From the NCBI GenBank assembly GCA_034435035.1, contig DAOTXW010000062.1:62001-126000 (forward strand): a stretch of DNA of 64,000 nucleotides, read 5' to 3'. Numbering within the stretch: the first letter of the stretch is position 1; each line of letters starts with the position of its first letter. Below are positions 34,139-40,847 of the stretch, piece by piece. Origin of the DNA: JAHEME01 sp034435035 (GTDB lineage Bacteria > Chloroflexota > Anaerolineae > Aggregatilineales > UBA3940). A model generated the notes under the pieces. That model ran no database searches. It was not told where the DNA came from and saw only the letters and a program-made list of their open reading frames with translations. The position numbers and the translations under genes are program-made.

Positions 34139-35284
34139 TCATCGGGAAGGCGGCAGGGGATCGGGAGCGGTGAACTTGATGTAGAAGCTCTTGGGAACTC
34201 TGTTCAGCTTGTACAACAGCCAGAACAGGGGGCGCAGCCTTTCAAAGACCGGCTTGTAGGTCTTGAAATCGCGGTAGGTCCGCCGGGGCAGGTTCATGAT
34301 GGCTTCGAACTCGTCGTCCGTGAACCCCAGCCGCTTTTTGACCATCTCGATGAGTTCCGGATCGTAGGGCTGCGGCTGGGCGATCAGATCAAGGCCCTGC
34401 TCACGGGTCATCTGCCCTGAGCGTACCATCGCGGCATAGCCCAGCAGCCGTGTATCGATGCCGTAGCGCTTTGGCATGAAGTAAGTGTGCCAGAACGCAG
34501 TAAAGCGATTTTCCAGATGGTGGCCCCCATACCATTCCCAGCCCAGTTCCCGGGTCAGAAAGGCCATCGCGTCCTTTTTGACATAGTCAACATAGTAAAG
34601 TGGGCGGATCTTCTTCAGCCCGGTGATAATTGTCCAGCGCAGGAAGTTGTAAAGGGAGAGGTTAGGGTACGTCTTAAGCGGCATTGTCCCATACTGCCGC
34701 TGCACACTCTCGATATACTTACCATCCATATAGATCCAGCCCAGCGGCGCCACTCCTTCGGTGCGGAATGAGTGCCCCTCAAACAGATACTTGATCCCAT
34801 GCTCCTCAGCGGCTCTGTTAAGCACCACAGCCAGGCCGATATCGGTGGGCGATTCGACGTCGGGAACGCCGGCTTTGAGAAAGGAGCGGTAAATATCATC
34901 ATACTCTTTGTTATCAACCACATAGGTGTAAAGGTCCACATCCAGCCGGTCAAGTACATCGTGGATATTCTCAACGGCAACCGTCGAATCCCACGTATTG
35001 TCGAAATGCACGGCCAGGGGCCGTAGACCGAGCTCTTTGGCAAGATACAGTGTGTAGGACGAATCACAACCCCCACTTACCCCGACGACCACATCATACG
35101 GCTTACCCCGTCCTGCACGCTTGATGTCTGCTGCAATAGCCTCCAACCGCCGCCGCCCCTCTTCGCCGGTGGGATATTCGCGCTCCAGGCCGTCGTGCAT
35201 GTGGCAATAGTTGCAAACCCCTGCCGCATCAAACGTGATGTTAGGGACTGTTTCGTCGTACAGACATCGCGAGCAGCGCCGCAT
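34139..35284 (-). CDS. N-acetyl sugar amidotransferase (WbpG/PseA-like)
   Basis: It converts an acetamido group on an activated sugar to an acetamidino group, using ammonia supplied by its HisH/HisF partners. The 381-residue product has an N-terminal zinc-type Cys cluster (Cys4, Cys7, then CNYC) and an ATP pyrophosphatase PP-loop SGGCDSS near residue 70. 'KYLFEGHSFRTEGVAPLGW' and 'WYGGHHLENRFTAFWHTYF' are family stretches. It shares one base with the HisF-like gene (TAATG), so translation is coupled. The final sugar could be an acetamidino uronic or nonulosonic acid; the precursor genes are not here. Confidence 0.87.
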   Translation of the reverse strand: MRRCSRCLYDETVPNITFDAAGVCNYCHMHDGLEREYPTGEEGRRRLEAIAADIKRAGRGKPYDVVVGVSGGCDSSYTLYLAKELGLRPLAVHFDNTWDSTVAVENIHDVLDRLDVDLYTYVVDNKEYDDIYRSFLKAGVPDVESPTDIGLAVVLNRAAEEHGIKYLFEGHSFRTEGVAPLGWIYMDGKYIESVQRQYGTMPLKTYPNLSLYNFLRWTIITGLKKIRPLYYVDYVKKDAMAFLTRELGWEWYGGHHLENRFTAFWHTYFMPKRYGIDTRLLGYAAMVRSGQMTREQGLDLIAQPQPYDPELIEMVKKRLGFTDDEFEAIMNLPRRTYRDFKTYKPVFERLRPLFWLLYKLNRVPKSFYIKFTAPDPLPPSR

Positions 35285-36057
35285 TATGCCACTCCTTGGC
35301 CCAGTGTCTTTTCGAGCCTGTCCCGGGCCGGGAAGTTGATCAGCACCGCCCGGTTGCGTCCAAAGTAGACCAGCATGCTGCCGGCGGCGCAGGCGGATGC
35401 GCCGCCCTCGCGCACAGCCTGCCCGAAGTCTTCGACCTTACCGGCGCCCCCGCAGGCGATCACGGGGATGGTCACCGCCGTGGCAACCGACCGGATCAGA
35501 TCGACGTCATAGCCCGCCTGTGTACCGTCGCGGTCGATGGAGGTCAGCAGGATTTCGCCCGCGCCGCGGCGTTCCAGGTCAATCGCGTGCTGCACCGGGT
35601 CGAGCCCGGTAGGCTGGCGCCCGCCGCGGGTGAATACTTCGTAGCGCCCCGGAGCCTGCTGGCGCACATCGATGGAGGCCACCACGGCCTGGCTGCCGAA
35701 CCGATCCGCAGCGGCCTGGATGAAGGTGGGGTTCTCATGCAAATAGGTATTGATGGCGATCTTCTCAATGCCTAGGCTGAAGATCTCCTTGGCATCCGCC
35801 AGATCGCGTATACCGCCCCCATAGGTAACGGGCATGAAGCACTCGCTGGCGATCTCGGCGAGTATCTTGAACGGCGGCTTTCGATTCTGTGGGGTGGCAT
35901 CAATATCCAGGAAGATCAGCTCATCCACTTCCTTCTCGTTGTAGATGCGGATGGCATTGATCGGATCGCCGATGTAGCCCGGATTCTGGAAGCGAACCGT
36001 CTTGACCAGAGCGCTTTCCTTCAACAGCAGGCATGGCATTACCCGGGGGATCAGCAT
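35284..36057 (-). CDS. HisF-like subunit of a sugar amidotransferase complex (WbuZ type)
   Basis: The 257-residue barrel protein resembles imidazole glycerol phosphate synthase cyclase. However, the catalytic Asp11 of HisF (CLDVKDG) is replaced by Leu in PCLLLKES, so it cannot make the histidine intermediate. Other barrel features remain ('DELIFLDIDAT', 'VTYGGGIRDLADA', 'LLTSIDRDGTQAGYD', 'IACGGAGKVEDF'). Such WbuZ-type proteins are thought to channel ammonia from the HisH-like glutaminase to the sugar amidotransferase. It lies 2 bases after the HisH-like gene and overlaps the WbpG-like gene by one base. Confidence 0.87.
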   Translation of the reverse strand: MLIPRVMPCLLLKESALVKTVRFQNPGYIGDPINAIRIYNEKEVDELIFLDIDATPQNRKPPFKILAEIASECFMPVTYGGGIRDLADAKEIFSLGIEKIAINTYLHENPTFIQAAADRFGSQAVVASIDVRQQAPGRYEVFTRGGRQPTGLDPVQHAIDLERRGAGEILLTSIDRDGTQAGYDVDLIRSVATAVTIPVIACGGAGKVEDFGQAVREGGASACAAGSMLVYFGRNRAVLINFPARDRLEKTLGQGVA

Positions 36058-36059
36058 GA

Positions 36060-36677
36060 TCAGAATTGCTCCGCAAAGTTCTTCAGAAGCTGCATCCCAA
36101 ACCGGTGACTCTTTTCCGGATGGAACTGCGTGCCCATGATATTGCCGCGGTGAATGATGGCGGGAAAGTCGTAGCCGTGATGCGTCAGCGCGACCACATC
36201 ATCGGGGTCATCGCAGGTGATGTGATACGAGTGGACAAAGTAGTATCTGGCATCCTGCTCCAGCCCGCTGACCAGTGGGCTGACCTTACAGACCTCTGTC
36301 GTGTTCCAACCCATATGTGGGATCTTGAGATTAGCCTGCGCCGGATCCACTCGAAAACGCACCGTGCGGCCTTCAATCCATCCCAGACCAGGCAGCACCC
36401 CTTCCTCGCTGCTGCCGGTCAGCAGCTGCATACCCAGGCACAGGCCAAGAACCGGTGTTCTGTCGCTTTTGACCTTATCCGTCAGCGGTTTAACGAGGTC
36501 CAGTTCGTGCAGGCGCTGCATCCCGGCATCAAATGCGCCTACACCCGGCAGGATCAGCTTCTCTGCTGACAGGATCTCATCACGGTCGGAGGATATTCTG
36601 GCTGGAACGCCCAGCCGCCTGTACATGTTCAGCACCGATCCGAGATTGCCCATACCGTAATTGATGATCGTGATCAT
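36060..36677 (-). CDS. HisH-like glutamine amidotransferase subunit (WbuY type)
   Basis: It hydrolyses glutamine to supply ammonia to the HisF-like and WbpG-like partners. The 205-residue class I amidotransferase has the nucleophile elbow 'LGLCLGMQLL' and the His-Glu pair in 'GTQFHPEKSHRFG'. ATG 36677 begins the conserved 'ITIINYGMGNLGSVLNMYRR'; the longer upstream frame is rejected for lack of similarity. It heads a tightly packed trio, which together with the missing Asp11 in the HisF partner makes a role in sugar amidation more likely than histidine synthesis. Confidence 0.87.
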   Translation of the reverse strand: MITIINYGMGNLGSVLNMYRRLGVPARISSDRDEILSAEKLILPGVGAFDAGMQRLHELDLVKPLTDKVKSDRTPVLGLCLGMQLLTGSSEEGVLPGLGWIEGRTVRFRVDPAQANLKIPHMGWNTTEVCKVSPLVSGLEQDARYYFVHSYHITCDDPDDVVALTHHGYDFPAIIHRGNIMGTQFHPEKSHRFGMQLLKNFAEQF

Positions 36678-36827
36678 CGGCTGGCTCTTTCCAGTAAGAT
36701 TCCCGGCTGCTGCAGATGTCGTCTGCGGCGGGCAGAATGCCGCGGCTCGCCGCCGCGCCACACCAGCCGGATGCTAGCATATGCCAGTGACAATGTCCAG
36801 CGGTCGCACGGGTTGGTCAGGCGCGGC

Positions 36828-36856
36828 TGGACGCTCCGGGCCAACGGGGCTATACT
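36828..36856 (+). promoter_or_regulatory. promoter of the membrane-anchored protein gene
   Basis: TGGACG (36828-36833) and TATACT (36851-36856) are 17 bases apart. A GGAGGAG ribosome-binding site follows at 36872-36878, 8 bases before the ATG at 36887. Confidence 0.5.
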
Positions 36857-36886
36857 GCTACCCGCATACTTGGAGGAGCGCACCCT

Positions 36887-37600
36887 ATGCTGTCCCGGAT
36901 CAGGCGCCTGATCAGAGGGTGGGATGATCGTTTAGTGCCGGCACTGCTGGGCATCGTGCTGGTGGCCGCTATCATCTGGGCGCTCTCGCGCGGCGCCGAG
37001 GATGCTGCCACCAGCCCTCAGATCGTCCAGCTCACCATCGATTCTGCCAGCACTCAGGCCAACCTGCGTGTCCCAACCCTGGCTGCTGGATTGACGCAGA
37101 CGCCGCCCGATGCAGCTCTCACCGGCGCTGCCCCGACGCTGGCGCTGGGCGGACGGCAGGAGATTCGCCAGTATGCGGCTACTGCCACAGCTGACAGCCA
37201 GATCAGCGATCTGGACTGGGCAGCCATACAGGCTGCCGGCCCACCGAATACCGATCAGTGCGGCGACTTCCGCACCGCATGGGCTCCTGCCCAGCCCGAC
37301 ACCGTTGCATCGCTGACCCTGTATTACCCGCAGCTGGTTCGGCCGACCGGGCTGCGCGTGATCCAGACCTATAATCCTGGCTTCATCACCCGCATCAGCA
37401 TCACCGATCTGTTTGGCGAGGTCCATGATGTTTATGCTCAGCCGGCCCAGGCGGTTGCGGCCTGCCCGTTTGCGCTGGAAGTTCGCATCCCTGAAGCCGA
37501 TTATGCGGGCAATGTAGTGGTTATCTATGTGGACCAGACCACCAGCGTTCAGGGGCGGATTCAAATCGATGCTGTGGAACTGATCGGCATTAAGTATTAA
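36887..37600 (+). CDS. membrane-anchored protein with an extracytoplasmic beta-sandwich-like domain
   Basis: I do not recognise a characterised family. The 237-residue product has one N-terminal membrane helix (about 16-34), a Thr/Ala/Pro-rich stalk (to about 105), and a C-terminal domain with two Cys (in 'DQCGDF' and 'AACPFALEV') and a pattern of short beta strands ('LRVIQTYNPGFITRISITD', 'VVVIYVDQTT', 'RIQIDAVELIGIKY'). The strand pattern resembles discoidin-like carbohydrate- or surface-binding domains. It sits next to the surface-glycan genes and its stop overlaps the convergent rluE-like gene by 11 bases. Confidence 0.55.
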   Translation: MLSRIRRLIRGWDDRLVPALLGIVLVAAIIWALSRGAEDAATSPQIVQLTIDSASTQANLRVPTLAAGLTQTPPDAALTGAAPTLALGGRQEIRQYAATATADSQISDLDWAAIQAAGPPNTDQCGDFRTAWAPAQPDTVASLTLYYPQLVRPTGLRVIQTYNPGFITRISITDLFGEVHDVYAQPAQAVAACPFALEVRIPEADYAGNVVVIYVDQTTSVQGRIQIDAVELIGIKY

Positions 37601-38165
37601 GCTGCATCAGCTCCTCGATCTCGCGGCGGGAGATGTCTCGCCATTCCCCTGGCTGGAGGTTGCCGAGCACAATCGTGCCGATCGCGACCCGCACCAACCG
37701 CAAGGTTGGGTGGCCCACCGCAGCGGTCATCCGGCGCACCTGTCGGTTGCGGCCTTCCCGCAGGATCAGACGGAGCCAGGCCGTGGGAACGTTCTGGCGG
37801 AAGCGAATCGGCGTCGGGCGCGGCGGGAGGGATGGCTCCTCCACAAGCAGATCAACCTCGGCGGGGCGCGTCCGGTAGCCCCGTATGTTCAACCCGCTGC
37901 GGATCTGCCGCAATGCATCCTCAGCCGGGATGTGTTCGACCTGAGCCAGGTAAGTTTTGGGTAATTCGTGACGCGGTTCGGTGATGCGACGCGCCAGCGC
38001 CGGATCATCCGTCAGCAGCAGCAGACCTTCACTGTCCCTGTCCAGCCGACCGGCAGGATAGACGCGGGGCACATCGATATAGTCAGCCAGCGTCGGGCGG
38101 CCCTCGACATCCGTGAACTTGGTGAGCACCCCATAAGGCTTGAAGAAGGCGAGAGTCCTCATCAT
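37590..38165 (-). CDS. rRNA pseudouridine synthase, RluE/RsuA family
   Basis: It isomerises uridine to pseudouridine in ribosomal RNA. The 191-residue product has the catalytic motif 'VYPAGRLDRDSEGLLLLTDD', in which Asp of GRLDxxSEG is the nucleophile, plus 'PKTYLAQVEH' and 'LREGRNRQVRRMTAAVGHPT'. It has no N-terminal S4 domain, which fits the small RluE type rather than RluB or RsuA. The position modified is therefore only a suggestion (E. coli RluE makes psi2457 of 23S rRNA). It shares 11 bases with a convergent gene. Confidence 0.88.
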   Translation of the reverse strand: MMRTLAFFKPYGVLTKFTDVEGRPTLADYIDVPRVYPAGRLDRDSEGLLLLTDDPALARRITEPRHELPKTYLAQVEHIPAEDALRQIRSGLNIRGYRTRPAEVDLLVEEPSLPPRPTPIRFRQNVPTAWLRLILREGRNRQVRRMTAAVGHPTLRLVRVAIGTIVLGNLQPGEWRDISRREIEELMQLNT

Positions 38166-38355
38166 GTCCTTACCCCGTGGCCACGCAGAGACAGAGTCTT
38201 ATCGATTACCACTCCGGCCCGGCTACCCTGAGATTCTCGCAGGGGTTGTCGTCGTGCCCGATATCGATGCCCTGAGCAGCCCCGGCGGGAGCGCCTGACG
38301 GTTCGCGGCACAGGGGCCGCGCTGCTATTCTGTGTGGGTGGCTGCAAGCCGGTAA

Positions 38356-38395
38356 ATCATGAGCGCCTGCCCTGTTTCAGGCAGGCGCTCATGAT
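38356..38395 (-). terminator. hairpin terminator after rplT
   Basis: A perfect 16-bp stem (38356-38371 with 38380-38395) closes an 8-base loop, 17 bases after the rplT stop on the minus strand. Only a short TTT follows on that strand, so it may end or protect the infC-rpmI-rplT message. The rest of the 246-base gap shows nothing else I can name. Confidence 0.65.
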
Positions 38396-38411
38396 CTCTG
38401 GAGAACTGAGG

Positions 38412-38765
38412 TCAGGCGCTGCCGCGAGCGGCCTCGGCCAGCATGGCGAAGGTTTCTGGATCCCGTACGGCGATATTAGCCAGCACCTTGCGATCCAGCT
38501 CAATATTAGCCTGCTTCAGCCCGTGTATCAGGCGGCTGTAGCTCAGGCCGTTCAGACGGGCCGCCGCATTGATCCGGATGATCCACAGCCGGCGCAGGTC
38601 GCGGCGGCGGTTGCGGCGATCGCGGTAGGCATACCACAGTGACTTCATCATTGCTTCGTTGGATCGGCGGAACAGCCGGCCCCGTGAGCCGTACTGGCCC
38701 TTCACCATATTGATGATCTTCTTGTGGCGCCGGCGGGTAACCGTTCCACCCTTTACACGTGTCAT
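38412..38765 (-). CDS. rplT: 50S ribosomal protein L20
   Basis: This ribosomal protein binds 23S rRNA early in 50S assembly and in several bacteria represses its own operon. The 117-residue product is very basic, of standard length, and has the L20 signatures 'RVKGGTVTRRRHKKIINMVK', 'DRRNRRRDLRRLWIIRINAA' and 'LNGLSYSRLIHGLKQANIEL'. It is the last gene of the conserved infC-rpmI-rplT operon, 65 bases after rpmI, and is followed by a hairpin. Confidence 0.97.
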   Translation of the reverse strand: MTRVKGGTVTRRRHKKIINMVKGQYGSRGRLFRRSNEAMMKSLWYAYRDRRNRRRDLRRLWIIRINAAARLNGLSYSRLIHGLKQANIELDRKVLANIAVRDPETFAMLAEAARGSA

Positions 38766-38830
38766 GATCTCTTCACCTGGGATGGCAGGCCGGCTTGACC
38801 GGCCGGGATGTCAAATGATCAGCCAGCAAG

Positions 38831-39082
38831 CTAGCCAGGGGGATTGCCCTTGTAGCGCTTAAGATAGGGAGCCAGCCGCGCCACCCGGCGTTCTGTGGCC
38901 CGTTCAGTCACGACGATCGTTTCGGCCAGGCGCGCCTTGGTGCGCGCGGACTTCTTGCGCCGCAGATGGCTCTTGGGTCCCTGGGTGCGCACCAGCTTGC
39001 CGGAGCCGGTCACACGGAATCGCTTCGCGGTCGCTTTGTGGGTCTTGAGCTTATATTTCTGGGTCTTCTGCTTCTTCGTCAC
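38831..39082 (-). CDS. rpmI: 50S ribosomal protein L35
   Basis: A component of the large ribosomal subunit, 83 residues, with the family core 'KLKTHKATAKRFRVTGSGKL' and 'HLRRKKSARTKARL'. It is longer than the usual 64 residues, with extra residues at both ends. The GTG at 39082 is preferred because AGGAGAAAG lies just upstream at ideal spacing; an in-frame ATG at 39097 would use that same ribosome-binding sequence as codons. It lies between infC and rplT. Confidence 0.93.
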   Translation of the reverse strand: MTKKQKTQKYKLKTHKATAKRFRVTGSGKLVRTQGPKSHLRRKKSARTKARLAETIVVTERATERRVARLAPYLKRYKGNPPG

Positions 39083-39182
39083 GATCTTTCTCCTCATTAA
39101 GAGCCGCGCCCGGCCTAGACGCTGGGTCTATGTTGCTGCCGGAGGCGGCGGATCAGCTGCCGGCGAGGCTGCGCCATGTTTT

Positions 39183-39207
39183 GCGCTCACCCGCACAGGG
39201 TGAGCGC
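39183..39207 (-). other. RNA hairpin between infC and rpmI
   Basis: GCGCTCACCC pairs with GGGTGAGCGC across a 5-base loop, a perfect 10-bp stem. No T run follows on the minus strand, so it is not a standard terminator. It may be a regulatory or protective structure in the infC-rpmI-rplT message, possibly a binding site for L20. Confidence 0.4.
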
Positions 39208-39245
39208 GCATTGACTGCCAGCCCCACGGGGTCCGAGCCTGATGA

Positions 39246-39824
39246 CTATTCGTGCTGCTTGGCCGGGGCCAGCACCATCAGCATGGTACGGCCCTCCATG
39301 CCGGGCTTCTGCTCGACAATCGCGACATCTTCAAGGTCTTTGGCGATCAGATCGAGCAGCTCCAGTGCGATCTCCGGGTAATGGATTTCACGCCCCCGGA
39401 AGCGGATACGCACCTTGACCTTCATACCATCTGCCAGCCACCGCCGCGCATCGCGAACCTTGAACATCCTGTGGTGATCCGTTGTCTTGGGGCGCAGCCG
39501 GATCTCCTTGACCTCGACAACCTTCTGCTGCTTACGGGCCTCGCGTTCCTTCTTAGCCTGCTCATACTGGAACTTGCCGAAGTCCATGATCTTACAGACA
39601 GGCGGTTCGGCATTGGGCGCAACTTCGACAAGGTCCAGGTCCGCCTCGCGGGCCCGCTCAATAGCCTCGCGCGTGCTGATTACCCCGATGTTCTCACCGG
39701 CAGCCCCGATCAGACGGACTTCACGAACCCGTATCGCTTCGTTAATGCGGTAGCTTGACTTACTTATTGCCAGCCCCTTCTTGGTCAGATCGAATTGCAG
39801 CATTGCCGCACACACAGGCTCCAT
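39246..39824 (-). CDS. infC: translation initiation factor IF-3
   Basis: It binds the 30S subunit and checks start codons. The 192-residue form contains the full IF-3: 'YRINEAIRVREVRLIGAAGE', 'AREADLDLVEVAPNAEPPVC', 'KIMDFGKFQYEQAKKEREAR' and 'EIRLRPKTTDHHRMFKVRDA'. ATG 39824 gives 25 residues before YRIN, longer than usual. A possible unusual start is the ATA at 39767-39765, placed 6 bases after GAAGGGG and 5 codons before YRIN; infC is known for non-AUG starts. It heads the operon with rpmI and rplT. Confidence 0.95.
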   Translation of the reverse strand: MEPVCAAMLQFDLTKKGLAISKSSYRINEAIRVREVRLIGAAGENIGVISTREAIERAREADLDLVEVAPNAEPPVCKIMDFGKFQYEQAKKEREARKQQKVVEVKEIRLRPKTTDHHRMFKVRDARRWLADGMKVKVRIRFRGREIHYPEIALELLDLIAKDLEDVAIVEQKPGMEGRTMLMVLAPAKQHE

Positions 39825-39860
39825 TTCTTTCCGGATCCTGTGCGATATCTGGCGGGAGGA

Positions 39861-39889
39861 AGTCTACCATAGCCATGCCTGCGCGTCAA
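39861..39889 (-). promoter_or_regulatory. promoter of the infC-rpmI-rplT operon
   Basis: On the minus strand TTGACG (39889-39884) and TAGACT (39866-39861) are 17 bases apart. Transcription would start near 39854, giving a 30-base leader to the ATG at 39824 or 87 bases to the ATA at 39767. Confidence 0.65.
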
Positions 39890-39921
39890 TACAAAGGGAA
39901 AGGGTAGAAGCTGCGGCCTGG

Positions 39922-39950
39922 TTGGCAGCCCGCCTGAGAAACGGTATACT
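39922..39950 (+). promoter_or_regulatory. promoter of tRNA-Lys
   Basis: TTGGCA (39922-39927) and TATACT (39945-39950) are 17 bases apart, and the tRNA begins 12 bases after the -10 box. It diverges from the infC promoter. Confidence 0.75.
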
Positions 39951-39961
39951 GTCAGCGTAAA

Positions 39962-40033
39962 GGGGGCGTAGCTCAGCGGCAGAGCAGGAGCCTTTTAAGC
40001 TCTTGGCCGGAGGTTCGAATCCTCCCGCCCTCA
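39962..40033 (+). tRNA. tRNA-Lys (anticodon UUU)
   Basis: A full cloverleaf can be drawn. The 7-bp acceptor pairs GGGGGCG with CGCCCTC (one G-U), the D stem is GCTC/GAGC, the anticodon stem GGAGC/GCTCT holds loop CTTTTAA with anticodon TTT, and the T arm is GGAGG-TTCGAAT-CCTCC. The discriminator is A40033. The CCA end is not encoded (ACCTG follows). Confidence 0.95.
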
Positions 40034-40240
40034 CCTGAAGCGCTGTGCGCGTCGCAGGCTGGTTTCATGTACACCGGGACCCTGAACAGAGGATGCGGCC
40101 AAACTCAAGGTGCCTGCCCTGTTCCGCCACCGTTCCCGCATAAAAAGCAGTAACTTTCATATCCTCCACTGAGCGCCCCCCGCTTTTCCTGACACGAGTG
40201 AGTAGCTGCCTGCTGCCGGCCCGGGCCGTTGCAGCGCCGG

Positions 40241-40270
40241 CGTCTGAACTGTACTAAAGTACAGTAGACG
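40241..40270 (+). repeat. interrupted palindrome upstream of a small gene
   Basis: ACTGTAC (40248-40254) and GTACAGT (40259-40265) are inverted around TAAA, flanked by CGTCT (40241-40245) and AGACG (40266-40270). The total is 12 bp of dyad symmetry with a 2-base bulge. It may be an operator or a hairpin. The bases TAGACG (40265-40270) also sit 16 bases before TATTAT (40287-40292), a weak promoter pair. Confidence 0.5.
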
Positions 40271-40300
40271 TCGATCCAAAACAGATTATTATATAAGTAG

Positions 40301-40345
40301 ACAAATATCTAATCGTCAAATATCTAATCGACAGGCATCTAATTG
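40301..40345 (+). repeat. three tandem 15-base AT-rich repeats
   Basis: The units are ACAAATATCTAATCG, TCAAATATCTAATCG and ACAGGCATCTAATTG; units 1 and 2 match at 14 of 15 bases, units 1 and 3 at 11. They lie in the 377-base gene-free stretch 40034-40410, which is locally AT-rich against a GC-rich background, between the palindrome at 40241-40270 and a small gene. Bases 40034-40240 show nothing I can name. Confidence 0.6.
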
Positions 40346-40410
40346 ATGAGCAGCCACTTACTGGTGCCGCCGCAACCTTGTCGCCGGGATGCCAGAGGAA
40401 GAGAGGACCG

Positions 40411-40653
40411 ATGAACTCCAGTCACGATGTGTGGATGATAGTCGCCCGCGACCACGGTGAGGCCATCCTCCGGGCCGTTCGGATTGAGCGCAGCAGCCGG
40501 CTGACCGGCCGGCCTCAGCGCCGGCGCTGGGCCTCGCGCGCCACCGGCCATGCCATGCTCAGCCTGGGCGCCTGGCTTATGACCGTCGGCCGCAAGCTGG
40601 AATGCGACTGCGAACCTGTCCGGGTGCTTCCAGGAAGCCCTCAGGCCGCCTGA
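40411..40653 (+). CDS. small hypothetical protein
   Basis: This 80-residue reading frame has AGAGAGGA close before the ATG at 40411. The product is basic and Arg-rich in the middle ('RSSRLTGRPQRRRWASR'), followed by a short amphipathic or weakly hydrophobic segment 'GHAMLSLGAWLMTVGRKLE' and two Cys near the end. I do not recognise it. It is supported only by its ribosome-binding site, its place after a repeat-rich upstream region and the hairpin downstream, so it may not be a real gene. Confidence 0.4.
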   Translation: MNSSHDVWMIVARDHGEAILRAVRIERSSRLTGRPQRRRWASRATGHAMLSLGAWLMTVGRKLECDCEPVRVLPGSPQAA

Positions 40654-40738
40654 CGAACACCCCCCGTTCAACGCTCCCGGCAGCCGGCTGATCAGGCGAC
40701 CTATCCCCCTGGGGAACCTGTTCGCCGCGCTGACACCC

Positions 40739-40768
40739 GCAGGGGCGCAGCCAGATCTGCGCCCCTGC
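40739..40768 (+). terminator. terminator-like hairpin after the small gene
   Basis: GCAGGGGCGCAG pairs with CTGCGCCCCTGC, a perfect 12-bp stem around a 6-base loop, followed by TCCTCTC without a T run. It separates the small gene from the ArsR-like regulator. Confidence 0.5.
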
Positions 40769-40782
40769 TCCTCTCCCGGGAG

Positions 40783-40811
40783 TTGTCGGCAGGCTGCATG
40801 CTGGTTAAAGT
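40783..40811 (+). promoter_or_regulatory. promoter of the ArsR-like regulator gene
   Basis: TTGTCG (40783-40788) and TAAAGT (40806-40811) are 17 bases apart, 36 bases before the ATG at 40848. Confidence 0.4.
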
Positions 40812-40847
40812 GGTAAGTACGCCGGCGCATTCAGGAGATCCTCGTTT

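Noticed and set aside
35284..36677. Histidine biosynthesis hisH-hisF
   Set aside because: HisF Asp11 is Leu, and the genes overlap a sugar amidotransferase gene; no other his genes are adjacent.
40301..40345. CRISPR array or plasmid iterons
   Set aside because: Only three 15-base units with no spacers, no cas or replication genes near; the units are directly abutting and one is divergent.
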